The translations under genes and the position numbers were made by a program. The notes under the pieces are model-generated. The model was given only the letters and a program-made list of their open reading frames with translations, made no database searches and was not told where the DNA came from. A stretch of 64,000 nt of DNA from Saxidomus purpurata (taxonomy: Eukaryota > Mollusca > Bivalvia > Venerida > Veneridae): assembly GCA_022818135.1 (NCBI GenBank), contig JAFMSR010000015.1, positions 3,335,859 to 3,399,858 on the forward strand. Direction: 5' to 3'. Below, one piece after another: positions 48,660-60,102 of this stretch (position 1 is its first letter; the number at the start of each line of letters is the position of its first letter).

Positions 48660-49010
48660 AAAAGCTATATATATGGTTATTTACTTTTTTGATACCACTG
48701 AACACTATTGCCAAGTTTCAAAAAGCTCCAATAAGTGGTTACTGGAGTATGTGCATGGTAGTACCTTGCATCCAAACTTTAACCAAAGTTCAACAAGAGC
48801 CATAATTTGTAGTAAATTTTTCAGGAGGTATCTAACTTAATTGTTGATATAAATGATACCTTTGAACACTACTGGTTAGTTTCAAATTACTCTCATAAGT
48901 GGTGACTGAGATATGTGCATGATAACCATTAAACAAAGCTGCAATTCCGACGCTGACACCGATGCCGACGCACAAGTGACTGTAACAGTCCTCCTTATTA
49001 TTCAAATAGT
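48660..49010. repeat. Old interspersed repeat
   Basis: Two related blocks (TAAGTGGTTACTGGAGTATGTGCATG and a degenerate copy about 170 bp further on), then a CCGACGCTGACACCGATGCC tract. The texture is that of dispersed mollusc repeats; family not named. Confidence 0.4.
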
Positions 49011-49199
49011 CGAACAAAAAAAACAGTTTAACGAAAGATGTTTAGTTTTTTAATTTTTATCGTACATGACAGAGAGTTTTACATCGATCAAATCAAATAA
49101 ATTGAAGGGTTATCTTTGGGATTTTGTATACAATTGCTAACTAGTGTCACAGTAAGAATTGTTAACACAAAGGGAAAAATGATGAAATTAGTTTAATAT

Positions 49200-52100
49200 A
49201 AGCAACTAAGTGTTCAAAAGCTATCGTTAAGTTTAGAAAACAAGATATGATTTTGGTAGCATGGCAGTTGTCTCGATATTTTGCAGGAAGATTAATTTGT
49301 ACATGCAATTGTTATAAAGCCCATACAATAACTTGCATTGTAGCTATCATTTATAATCAGAGTAAAGTTCCTTATTTTTTAGTCAGGTATTATCATCTCC
49401 TCAGAACATCTTCAAGAAAAGAGATGAAAACGCCAAAGGTTTCTGGTTATTACTTTTTCTGTAGTAGCAAGAAAAGTTAAAATTTTCGTGCTGCATCTTC
49501 TACCGTCTTAATCAGTAGAACTTCGGAAATAATTTGATTTCTTTGTAAGCACCGCGTGTTATATACATTTTATAGGTTAAAAATATTCATAATAAATAAT
49601 TTGACTAACTAAAAAAGTTATAAAGTAGTTGTTGAAATTACGTTCAAGAAAATCTCAAAAATTGAACACGTGACCTGTAAATGAGATTGAAACCCTGATG
49701 TATGAAAAATTTTAAGAATCGTTTCCAACAGAAACATCAATAAACAACATAACTACATAAAATTTTATTACATTATGAATATATCATTTAAAACTTATTC
49801 AAATTGAAACAATGTCACTTCAAAAATATATTTTTGGTGTTGCCGTATATGCATAGCCGGCATTCGGAAATGTTACATTTTTGTATGTGCCAAACATTTG
49901 GAAAATATATACAAGTATTAACTAACAATTTTAACACAAATTCGATTTACGAAATATGACGTGTCTGTGTCTTCGACAACGTGAGGTTAGGTTACGCCAT
50001 TCATTTTAGCGAAAGAGGAACTTCTTTAATTTAGATTTTGCAGTCTGTTCGTCATTCCCTGGTGTCCACTCAACAATACAGACACACGGATCCCATTTTA
50101 TCTGCTCTGGGATGGCAACTGATTCATCGAATCTTATGACAATCAAAGTCCTTGTAGGTGTTGTTGATTCGTAAAGTAAGGGCAGAATACATGTTACAAG
50201 TTGAAAGTAATTACAGTCAGCATCCTCCACATAGCCTTTTGTCAGAACGACTATAAATTTGTAGCTTTGTTTTGTAGCCCTTGTATACACGTGCAGTCCG
50301 AAACCTAAGTCATGAGCTAGATCTCTGTCCGGAAAACATGCCTTTAAGTTGCAGTTTGTTTCTACAAAAGGAAGCACAGTATTCTTCGCTAGCTCATAAT
50401 CGTCTGCACTGTATGAAATGTAAACGTCATAGATAATGTCCATATCGTTCTCTATTCCAGCAAAGGTAGGTGCTTCTATAATAGGTGTAGTCCAGGTGTT
50501 AAATAAAATTCTGTCTCTAAATGGAACAATAATGCGTTTGCAATATAAATACATTACATGATTTATCAACTTTAATACTCCATAATAAAAAAATAAAAAT
50601 AAACCAGTAACTATGTAATTGACAAAAAGAAAGGTGTTCAACTGAAATTTTTCAAAAGGTGTCGGAAAAATTATTTGATCCCTTTCCTTTAGTAACAGGA
50701 ACAATAAGTGAGTGTCTGTGCTTTTGTCTGATACATATTTGTTTAAGAGCGTGTCATTTTCTATGGGAACGAAATAAAAAGATTTTGGGTAAATAATTTC
50801 GTGAATTTCTGGTTTATTTAAGGTTCTGTTAAAATAGCTTCTGTACATCGTTATTTTATGAACGCCGTACATAGCATTACTCATGCATGTTTGCACTACA
50901 ATACGTAGAAATTTTATTGAAAACATAGTATCATAAATTTGTACAGAAAGACACATATTGCTTCCTTTAAAGAATGTATCTACATATAGATATGACAATG
51001 CATTACAACCGCTGATATTCCATACACATATGTCATGAACATCAACTCCATTAACGGTGTAGTTTACTGAAATTTGGCCTTCCTCAGCAAACGTTGCATA
51101 AACAATCGAATTATAAAGAATATCACCTAGAGGTACATAAAACAAATCAGGTTGGAGTTGTCTGGAAATAAGACTAAACTGTTCTACCACTATTCTTTTA
51201 ATAAATTCACGATTTCTCACATCGAACGAAATTTTAGCAACACATCTGTAATCCCCGTAATGTTTACTTTCTATCATTGCTATCTGTAATAATGATACTG
51301 ACATAGATGTTTCTTGGAAGTGAGATACTGTCACTTTGGAGTCTGTCCAATTCAACAAAGTGTCGTTCTGATACCATTCAAGCGACACATGATCAGTTAA
51401 TTTTTTAGACGGAAACTTACACATAAGTTCTACATCTTCGCCTTCAAATCTTTTATAAAAAAAACCACCGGAGCCGTCATGGATATCATAAGCATTAAAA
51501 CTTCCAATTGCATAGACAGGAATACGAAAATCCGGAACACTTTGATATATATACGTACCTAAAGAGCATATAACAAATGTAAACAATATACTATTTCCTA
51601 TTACTAAAGAAAGGTATTTGCCTAGCATGGTAACATCATTGAACGGTGTTAATATATGACTGAAGTAAATAGAGCATAGAATGCAAAACATGTGTGTCTC
51701 AAATACGACACTCTGCCATAATTTCTCTAAGTTTAAATCAGAAATGATAAAAAGTCTCAGTAGTGAATTTAGTTTTTCGCTTTCACCGTAGTATTTTATG
51801 TCATCATACTTCTTAAAACGCTCCATAAATATACTGAATATATAAAGCACTGAAAACACTAACATAAATCTACATATCCAATGTTTTACCAGGTTAAAAA
51901 CTTTTACAGTCATGTAACACGCGTTATTTGGACTATAGTCCTTTATATTCCCTTTTTCCCATATACAGTTTGTACATTTCTTTGCGTTATCATATGCTGA
52001 AGAAGTTACATTCAAGCAACGGATTGATAGAAAGCAAACGCAAACAGCTATGTCATTAACACCAATCATCGCTTTCGAAATGTCAGCCACAACGGCAAGA

Positions 52101-52640
52101 ACATAATATAATCCAAACCAGATAACAGCATTTACACGCCAATGCCATGTAGGGTTACAATTTAGTCTCTGGTTTACGTAAATCGCCATTTGCATAAATA
52201 GAAATGCGTCATATAACTTTGTTACAGAAGCGTTATAAAGTTCACTGCTTGCGAATATCACGATTAGAGGTATACTCATTCGGAACATCTGGGTATAGAA
52301 TATATTCATCTTGACAAGTCACTTGAAGTATCAGACCGCAATATGAAAGCACTGTACAAAACACCCGAACAGCTGTATATTTTAATCTGCTTTGTAGTTA
52401 CTAACATCACTGTACTCCAAATTTGTGTAATAAAGATTTAAAAGTATATAAGTATGTAGAAATTATTAGTTGTAATTCCCATGAAAAACACTTAAATCCT
52501 ATATATGTTGTGCTTGTTTTTGACCAAGGAATGTGTAACGTTTATTTAAATCAAAATTGATATTAAGTCAAACCGTATTTGTTTGGTAGTGGGGGTCATC
52601 TCAAACATTTTTTTTTTATCCAAAGTTTATACAATTATAT
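49200..52640 (-). repeat. Segmental duplication, unit 2 (with intact TIR gene)
   Basis: Collinear with 41880-45540; see that entry for the shared blocks. The two units are separated by about 3.7 kb that contains copy D of the palindrome element. Confidence 0.8.
50006..52309 (-). CDS. Multi-pass membrane protein with Ig ectodomain and C-terminal TIR domain
   Basis: 767 residues, single coding exon, ATG at 52309. Hydrophobic membrane-type segments lie at about 12-22, 61-75, 84-97, 143-162, 204-220 and 232-255. Residues about 285-377 are an Ig domain (Cys297, EWYQ at 311-314, YGDYRC to Cys356). Residues about 395-545 form a further Cys-bearing ectodomain with several N-glycosylation sites. About 558-590 is another membrane segment. 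Residues about 626-750 are a TIR domain with box 1 YDVYISYS (627-634) and box 2 CFPDRDL (658-664). TIR domains of Toll and IL-1 receptors recruit MyD88-type adaptors; that role here is inference. The C-terminal half resembles an IL-1R-like receptor, but several membrane segments before the Ig domain are unusual. The number of true membrane spans is uncertain. Confidence 0.85.
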   Translation of the reverse strand: MNIFYTQMFRMSIPLIVIFASSELYNASVTKLYDAFLFMQMAIYVNQRLNCNPTWHWRVNAVIWFGLYYVLAVVADISKAMIGVNDIAVCVCFLSIRCLNVTSSAYDNAKKCTNCIWEKGNIKDYSPNNACYMTVKVFNLVKHWICRFMLVFSVLYIFSIFMERFKKYDDIKYYGESEKLNSLLRLFIISDLNLEKLWQSVVFETHMFCILCSIYFSHILTPFNDVTMLGKYLSLVIGNSILFTFVICSLGTYIYQSVPDFRIPVYAIGSFNAYDIHDGSGGFFYKRFEGEDVELMCKFPSKKLTDHVSLEWYQNDTLLNWTDSKVTVSHFQETSMSVSLLQIAMIESKHYGDYRCVAKISFDVRNREFIKRIVVEQFSLISRQLQPDLFYVPLGDILYNSIVYATFAEEGQISVNYTVNGVDVHDICVWNISGCNALSYLYVDTFFKGSNMCLSVQIYDTMFSIKFLRIVVQTCMSNAMYGVHKITMYRSYFNRTLNKPEIHEIIYPKSFYFVPIENDTLLNKYVSDKSTDTHLLFLLLKERDQIIFPTPFEKFQLNTFLFVNYIVTGLFLFFYYGVLKLINHVMYLYCKRIIVPFRDRILFNTWTTPIIEAPTFAGIENDMDIIYDVYISYSADDYELAKNTVLPFVETNCNLKACFPDRDLAHDLGFGLHVYTRATKQSYKFIVVLTKGYVEDADCNYFQLVTCILPLLYESTTPTRTLIVIRFDESVAIPEQIKWDPCVCIVEWTPGNDEQTAKSKLKKFLFR

Positions 52641-53067
52641 CATTAAATGGATTAAACATACTATACCAAACAGAAGTAAATGCGCATATTGTATTTTTTT
52701 TTCAAATCCACATGACAGCGTGTCATAATGATGATTGAATTCGACGCGAGAGGACTTTGAACTAACAACTGCACGTTTTGGCTACACGCTGCACTTTGGC
52801 CTTAGGCAGTAACTGGTTTCCGGTTTTAAAAACGCAAAAAACTTTCAAAATCATGTACTACGTTTCACGATTGTGTTAAAAACCCGTGCCCATGCAAACA
52901 CGTAAAACTTAAACGCAAGTTCCGGTGTAATTGGATACAGTATGTTCATCAAACTCTTAAATGCAACAGTCCGCTTTTCTTCTGAAAGTTAGAACTTTTA
53001 TTCTAGGAACATAATTTTGTCGTCTGCAGCTACACAAAAATACACAAATAATGTGAAAACAGAAAGA

Positions 53068-55725
53068 GCAACAAGACCCATAGGTTGGCGTAACACTCCA
53101 GAAAATAGACCCACAGAGAACCACGCACTCTGGCAACAAGACCCATAAAGTACCACACACTCCGGCAACGAGACCCACAGAGTACCAAGTACTCCTGTAA
53201 CAAGATCCACAGATTGTCACACATTCCTGCAACAAAACCGACAGAGTACCACGTTCTGCAGCAAGAAGACCCACAGAGTGCCACACACTCCCGCAACAAG
53301 ACCTACAGAGAACCGCACACTCCGGCAACAAGATCCACAGATTGTCACACATTCCTGCAACAAAACCAATAGAGTACCACGTTCTCCAGCAAGAAGACCC
53401 ACATAGTGCCACACACTCCGGCAACAAGACCTACAGAGAACCGCACACTACGGCAACAAGACCCACAGACTACCACACATTACGGCAACAAGACACACAG
53501 AGTGCCTCACACTCCAGAAACAAGACAAACAGAGAACCACACACTCCGGCAACAAGACCCACAGAGTACCATACATTCCGGCAACAAGACCCACAGAGTG
53601 CCGCACACTCCGGCAACAAGACCCACAGAGAACAACACACTCCGGCAACAAGACCCACATTGTACAACACACTCCGGCAACAAGACAAACAGAGAACCAC
53701 ACAACAAGACAAACAGGAATCACACACTCCGACAACAAGATCCTAAGAGTGCCGCACACTCCAGTAACAAGACCGACACAGAACCACACACTCCGGCTAT
53801 ATGACTTACATTGTACCACACACTCCGGCAACAAGACCCACAAAGTGCCGCACACTCCAGTAACAAGACCCACAGAGAACCACAACTCCGGCAACAAGAC
53901 CCACATTGTACCACACACTCCGGCAACAAGACCCAAAAAATACCGCACACTCCAGTAACAAGACAAACAGAAAACACACACTCCGACAACAAGACCAACA
54001 GAGTGCCGCACACTCCAGTAACAAGACCTACAGAGAACCACACACTCCAGTAACAAGAAAAACAGAGAACCACACACTCCGGCAAAAAGACAAACAGAGA
54101 ACCACACACTCCGACAACAAGACCAACAGAGTGCCGGACACTCCAGTAACAAGACCTACAGAGTACCACACACTCCGGCAACAAGACAAACAGAGAACCA
54201 CACACCCCGGCAACAAGACCCACAAAGTGCCGCACACTCCAGTAACAAGACCAACAGAGAACCACACACTCCGGCAACAGACCCATATTGTACCACACAC
54301 TCCGGCAACAAGACCAACAGAGTACCGTACACTCCAGTAACAAGACCCACAGAGAACCACACACTCCGGCAACAAGACAAACAGAGAAACACACACTCCG
54401 ACATAAAGACCAACAGAGTGCCGCACACTCCAGTAACAAGACCTACAGAGAACCACACACTCCGGCAACAAGACAAACAGAGAACCACACACTCCGACAG
54501 CAAGACCAAAAGAGTGCCGCAACCTCAAGTAACAAGACCTACAGAGAACCACGCACTCCGGAAACAAGACCCACGTTGTACCACACACACCGGCAACAAG
54601 ACCAACAGAGAACCACACACTCCGGCAACAAGACAAACAGAGAACCACACACTCCGGCAAAAAGACAAACAGAGAACCACACACTCCGACAACAAGACCA
54701 ACAGAGTGCCGGTCACTCCAGTAACAAGACCTACAGAGAACCACACACTCCGGCAACAAGACAAACAGAGAACCACACACCCCGGCAACAAGATCAACAG
54801 AGTGCCGCAACCTCCAGTAACAAGACCTACAGAGAACCACACACTCCGGCAACAAAATCCACATTGTACCACACACTTCGGCAACAAGACCCACAGAGTG
54901 CCGCACACTCCAGTAACAAGACCCACAGAGGACCACACACTCCGGCAACAAGACCCACATTGTACCATACACTCCGGCAACAAGACCCACAGAGTGCCGC
55001 ACACTCCAGTAACAAGACCAACAGAGAACCACACACTCCGACAACAAGACCAACATTGTACCACAAACTCCGGCAACAAGACAAACAGAGAACCACACAC
55101 TCCGACAACAAGACCAACAGAGTAACGCTACCTCCAGTAACAAGACCTACAGAGAACCACACACTCCGGCAACAAGACCTACAGAGTGCCGCACACTCCG
55201 ACAGCAAGACAAACAGAGAATCACTCACTCCGGCAACAAGATCCACAGAGTGCCGCACATTCCGGCAACAAGACCCACAGAGTGCCGCACACTCCGGAAA
55301 CAAGACAAACAGAGAACCACACACTCCGACAACAAGACCTACAGAGTACCACACCTTCAAGCAACAAGACCCACAGCGTGCCTCACACTCCGGCAACAAA
55401 ACCCACAGACTGCCGCACACTCCGGTAACAAGACCTACAGAGAACCACACACTACGGCAACAAGACCCACAGAGTGCCGCACACTCCGACAACAAGACAA
55501 TCAGAGAATCACTCACTCCGGCAACAAGACCAACAGAGTGCCGCACACTCCATTAACAAGACCTATAGAGAACAACACATTCCGGCAACAAGACCCACAT
55601 AGTACCACACATTCCGGCAATAAGATGCACAGAGTGCCGCCCACATTTCGGCAACAAAGTCCACTGAGTACTACACACTTCAGCAGCAAGACTCACAGAG
55701 TACCACACACTCAGGCACCACAACG
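53068..55725. repeat. Minisatellite, 32-bp unit, about 80 copies
   Basis: Typical unit: CACTCCGGCAACAAGACCCA plus a 12-base rest (CAGAGTGCCGCA or CAGAGAACCACA). Spacing between successive GGCAACAAGAC words is 32. Because 32 is not a multiple of 3, and stops are absent from the unit in most frames of both strands, overlapping ORFs of up to about 420 codons arise in several frames. I see no reason to call any of them a gene. A variant sub-class has AGTAACAAGAC in place of GGCAACAAGAC and alternates with the main class. Confidence 0.92.
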
Positions 55726-56399
55726 TCGTGTGAATGATTGAATTTATTTTCACAGAAATGGAATAAGAAATGATCTCCGTAAATCAGTCCGTCCGTCTTC
55801 TGTTCGTCTGTCCGTCCGTTAAATGTCGTGTTCACTACAAATTTCCTATTTGAATTATACTTGGGTCAAAATTGGAACATTGGAAGATGTGTAGGACCAA
55901 AGTTAAATAACCCCACAAATTATGGTCAAACGTTTGAAATTCGCAATTTATGTCCGATCCAAAATTATTTCTTTTTCTTAATACATATGATTTCAAATTA
56001 TCGCAAAAATTACTGTTTATGCAAAAGTTTGATAATAACTCAATGAACTAAGGCAACTTTCACTCATCATAATAATTATTATCATAACGTTACGGGAAGT
56101 CTGTAAAACATCCTGCGATTTTTCAAAATGATATGACTATAATAGTTACACACATAAGATAAATTGCTGCATGCTTTTTAAGCCATTTTAGAAGTTCCCT
56201 ACATACTATTTCTATGTTGGTAACGTGAGACGAATAGATTTCCAATATCTTCCTGTACAGTACAAGTCTACTCATACATAATTACAGGTAAACACGTGTT
56301 TGACAATCTTATATTACTACCAGTATATCCTAGTCTATTACCATATCTATTCCTATTAACGCACCTCTGTAGAATTGTATTTCCTGACAGAAAAAGTAG
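55726..56399. other. Non-coding stretch
   Basis: Contains a CCGTCCGTC tract at 55787-55815 resembling the one near 9628; otherwise nothing recognised. Confidence 0.45.
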
Positions 56400-56631
56400 T
56401 ACTGACTTTAAACTTCAACTTCTCTTCAGCATTTATGAAGTGACTTCCGTTTCTGCAAACGATGATGACAATGAAGGACAGACAGAAAAATGGATGTAAT
56501 CATACGTTTAGACTTCAAGAATTTCTCTTTACGATAACATCGAAATCACATGCTTCTTTTCCTTAAACATGTTTAAAACGTGGAGTTGGTGTTCCTTATA
56601 CTCCTTATCTATGTAACCAATAATGTATTTA
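56400..56631. repeat. Paralogous segment, left part before the Ngaro insertion
   Basis: Matches 38190-38530, ending AATAATGTATTTAT on both. The continuation of the paralogue is found at 63212 after the inserted element. Confidence 0.7.
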
Positions 56632-56815
56632 TTTACCAACTGAAGTCAGAAATGAAAACAAAAGAACTATTCAAGGTAATATGTTTTAATCGTTACATGT
56701 TTATTAAGTTTGGCATATATTTTCCGTCATGACTGGAATAGAAATAAATTTATATTCAGCTGAAGTTTTGCTCCGACGTCGGTCGCAAAACTTGGACGTT
56801 ATGTTAAATTAACGC
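56632..56815 (-). repeat. Ngaro split direct repeat, terminal copy (3' end of element)
   Basis: 184 bp, repeated at 57275-57458 with one substitution seen by eye. It contains ACCAACTGAAGTCAGAAATG at the outer end. In the minus-strand orientation of the element this is the last repeat (B2 of the A1-ORFs-B1-A2-B2 plan). Confidence 0.9.
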
Positions 56816-57027
56816 TACAAGTGTTCATTTGTGATCATAGTTACTGTTGTACTTATTTTATGAGCACCGGCTTCGGTTACTCAAATTGTCTCTGAATATA
56901 AATCCTTTCTCCATTTTCCGTTTATCAACCAGTGTGTAACTGCATTTTTATTCCCGCCATGACGAAGAACGGGTGTTTCTAGCCTTCTGAAAATAGAAAT
57001 AAAACGAAAAGCAAGGGCAGGGTGGGA

Positions 57028-57275
57028 GGGAAATATTTTTATAAAATTTGAGAATACAAAATCATTTTTCTACCTTCTAGTTCAAGCTCTGCGTTGGAAA
57101 GAATTTGAAAACGGCGTGGCACCGAGTATATATAGTGTTCTAAAAATAGCTCGCAGACTTTCATTACGTCATGATATAGCAAAAATAAGAATTGATACTG
57201 CCGAATTAGGAAAATGCAGATGCCTTCTGTGTAAAATAAAGAGGTTTAATCTCTAGCGATTAAACTCTGTATTAT
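57028..57275 (-). repeat. Ngaro split direct repeat, internal copy A2
   Basis: About 248 bp, matching 62965-63211 with one length difference in a T run. It contains the palindrome TTTAATCTCTAGCGATTAAA near its inner end. Confidence 0.9.
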
Positions 57276-57458
57276 TTACCAACTGAAGTCAGAAATGAAA
57301 ACAAAAGAACTATTCAAGGTAATATGTTTTAATCGTTACATGTTTATTAAGTTTGGCATATATTTTCCGTCATGACTGGAATAAAAATAAATTTATATTC
57401 AGCTGAAGTTTTGCTCCGACGTCGGTCGCAAAACTTGGACGTTATGTTAAATTAACGC
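57275..57458 (-). repeat. Ngaro split direct repeat, internal copy B1
   Basis: 184 bp, matches 56632-56815, and abuts A2 directly (57275), as in Ngaro elements. Confidence 0.9.
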
Positions 57459-57528
57459 CAAAAGGGACTCGAATTTTTAAAGAGAGGACCTTCCGCCACC
57501 CGCGGTTTAACGTAACGTACGAACCCAG

Positions 57529-58131
57529 TCATGACATTGGAAAAACAGGCTGACCGTTAGTCCAAAACGCATGGATTGCTGCTGAAATGTTATTTAGCAT
57601 GATATCATAACCAGTTGCAGACAAATGTGTGTCATCATGGCTAATAAATCTGAAATCGTCATTTAAATCAGGGTATTTGATGAAATGACCCCCATTCTTG
57701 ATTACAAAAGTACCGATAGAGCTATTAATGCGTTTGCGTGCTCTATCGGCGAAATGTACGCTAGGCATATATCTCCACGAACGCCTAGGTAGAATTTGCG
57801 ACCAAATGAATCTTGATCCAGGCAGAAGGATTTTTAAGTTTTCAAAAATTTGCTTCAATTCTGCTATGATAACGGCGGATGCTTTAGATCCTATATCATT
57901 ACCCCCACAGTGAATTAAAACATAGTCGGGGACTTCATTAAATGAAAGCAAATAGTTGACAGCTGTCAGAATGTCATCAATTTGCATACCGCTCATGAAT
58001 TCCCATGTCAGATTCCCTCCTATGAAGTTTAAGCCTATGTTTTTGCCATCGGGTCTTTGACAAAGCTGTTGGTATGCACCTCTTATTAATGAAGATCCGA
58101 TTATCCATACACTGAATTTCCCTGAAAGAGC
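57529..58131 (-). CDS. SGNH-type hydrolase of the Ngaro element
   Basis: The frame is open from 58131 after a TAA. SGNH blocks: WIIGSSLIR (block I, with GSS instead of GDS), then HCGGNDIG (block III, Gly-x-Asn-Asp) and DDTHLSATGYD (block V, Asp-x-x-His). The first ATG (57996) lies after block I, so a start there would lose the nucleophile region. An acceptor-like CTCTTTCAG at the start of the open frame suggests the ORF is joined by splicing to an upstream exon, but I could not find a phase-matching donor. Its role in Ngaro elements is not established. Confidence 0.8.
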   Translation of the reverse strand, partial: ALSGKFSVWIIGSSLIRGAYQQLCQRPDGKNIGLNFIGGNLTWEFMSGMQIDDILTAVNYLLSFNEVPDYVLIHCGGNDIGSKASAVIIAELKQIFENLKILLPGSRFIWSQILPRRSWRYMPSVHFADRARKRINSSIGTFVIKNGGHFIKYPDLNDDFRFISHDDTHLSATGYDIMLNNISAAIHAFWTNGQPVFPMS

Positions 58132-58628
58132 TTAAACAGACTATAAGACCTGTTTGCCTCTTGAAAGCTGTTGTTCAATGCGAAACAAATACTGTTACAT
58201 CGTGGTGAATGTCATCTATGGAATTATAAATGTCTTTTAAACAATAAACTTATTAGATCCATGTATGTACTCGATGTACGTTTTCGCTTTTCGCAGTGAT
58301 TATTTATATAATAGTCACTGTATTGAAACATAAACTGAACTAGGAGGAACGACAAGGGGATAACGGACATTGATGTGTGGACCTAAAGAGAATATCAATT
58401 ATGATAATGAATTCATGCTGTTTAGATTAAATTAATTAGAACCAAAGCTAGAGACGAAATCGCGTTTATGTATAGAGATCCGTCGACGGTCTCTCTATAC
58501 GCGTGACAGCAAAATTACTATTTATAAGCCAAAAGCGGACCGCCGGCCTAAACACTTTATAGGCAAAGGGCAGGTCCTATACCTCGTCTTTATAATTTTG
58601 AAAAAACAAGTAATTGCCATCACTGTTT

Positions 58629-58815
58629 GGGTAAACTGCACCCAATATCAAAAACATTATAAACTTTATCAGGGTAAACTGCACCCATTATCAAAAACAT
58701 TATAACATTATCAGGGTAAACTGCACCCAATATCAATAAAATAAAATTCTTTATCAGGGTAAACCTCACCCAATACATGTATCAATATAATTATAACTTA
58801 TAACAGGGTAAATGA
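58629..58815. repeat. Tandem repeat, period about 43 bp, inside the Ngaro element
   Basis: Five copies beginning GGGTAAACTGCACCCA-like, at 58629, 58672, 58714, 58757 and 58805, increasingly degenerate. They lie between the hydrolase and recombinase ORFs. Confidence 0.8.
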
Positions 58816-59130
58816 GCCTAGTATCAATGTCATTATGATTTTATCATTATACTAGTGAAGAATGCTATAGTTTTATACATTTTGTATTGTTTTGGTAAAT
58901 ACAGCCAACTAACAAAGCTTAACATTTCATAACATATGTACAAAGAAAATTATAAATTCTAATGTTAGACATTTGTCATTTATTAGAATATGCCATGCTC
59001 TATAAATTATCTTTTATAGCGAACTATGTATGCGATTTAGTATTTTGCGTGCACGCCACACCTTAACTTCACGAGTTAGATATAAAAGCATGTTGACCCG
59101 TCGTCGGTATCGCTTCCTTATAACTGATGT

Positions 59131-60102
59131 TTACCGAATATATGATTTGTATGCGCTTGATTTCCATCTGCCATTGGATTTAATAGTTTCAACAAGACAT
59201 CCATCTCTATACATTCCTGAAGCTCTACCGATTCGAAACGAATGAGATTTTATTCTGCCTTTTTCAAGGCCGATGAATTTCAAAGCTTTTTTGAGAACAG
59301 CGTTAAACTGAAATGATGTCAAGGGAGTTCCGTCAAAATGTCTGAAAAGCGGCCCGTCTTCGTAGAGCTGAGATTGATATCTAAGATATGTCTGAATATG
59401 TTCATAGCAAAACCTATTCTTATCTTCAACTTCAATATCAACGAAATTGCCAGATGCCCTTTGATCAGTCTTAGAACGCTTAAAATACAAACGGATTTTA
59501 CTCTCGCCCATGATTATGTCATCCTTTGAGAGCAAATAGTCATCAGACTTTTTATTTGGGGAAGTGAATTCGCTTATCCTCAGTAATGCTATATAAGCCA
59601 GAGAAAAGGCAGCCGAGAACAGCATACATTCATACTGGGAACGGCAAACGCTTTTTAACGCTGAGATGAGTTTTTGCAATATGCAAACAGTTATTGGCTG
59701 TCTTAACTTATAGTTATCGCCTCTAATTCTGCGAATACCTTCCAACATACTTTTCACTATGAAAATCTTGGTATTATCATCGAAATCATTAAGTTTGTTA
59801 ACGTAGCTGATAGCAGACACGTATGAATTTATTGTCTTAAATGCATATTGTTGTAGAGACATGTATGCTATATATTCAGTGATTTGTTGTATAGTCGGGG
59901 GCCATACGAGTGGAGTATCCAGTAGTAAACAGAATTCTGTAAATGATTTGATAGCGACACTGTAACTTTTCTGTGTGTTGGAAGAAAGAGAGGAATTGAT
60001 AAGTCTATCTACTTCCGGTTGAAGATGTGAAGAAATGCTGTTGGGACGTTGCATGGTTGCCTTGCTGCGCAGTGCGGCAATTCCCGAAATAGTCTCGACC
60101 AC
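59131..60102 (-). CDS. Tyrosine recombinase of the Ngaro element
   Basis: 323 residues. Catalytic-type motifs in order: ALLRISE (first Arg), KRSKTD (Lys region), HSFRIGRAS (His-x-x-Arg), GRWKS (Trp in the second His position) and the final YKSYIR with the candidate Tyr nucleophile. The enzyme inserts the circular cDNA into the genome in DIRS-order elements. It overlaps the end of the RNase H frame by about 94 bases. The stop codon region reads ATTCGGTAAAC, which also forms a donor-like site. Confidence 0.88.
   Translation of the reverse strand: MVETISGIAALRSKATMQRPNSISSHLQPEVDRLINSSLSSNTQKSYSVAIKSFTEFCLLLDTPLVWPPTIQQITEYIAYMSLQQYAFKTINSYVSAISYVNKLNDFDDNTKIFIVKSMLEGIRRIRGDNYKLRQPITVCILQKLISALKSVCRSQYECMLFSAAFSLAYIALLRISEFTSPNKKSDDYLLSKDDIIMGESKIRLYFKRSKTDQRASGNFVDIEVEDKNRFCYEHIQTYLRYQSQLYEDGPLFRHFDGTPLTSFQFNAVLKKALKFIGLEKGRIKSHSFRIGRASGMYRDGCLVETIKSNGRWKSSAYKSYIR

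Noticed and set aside
53342..55556. ORFs of 130-420 codons on both strands in the minisatellite
   Set aside because: The 32-bp unit lacks stops in several frames, so these arise automatically; no domain and no unique sequence.
53068..55725. CRISPR-like array
   Set aside because: Units are contiguous with no unique spacers, and the genome is eukaryotic.
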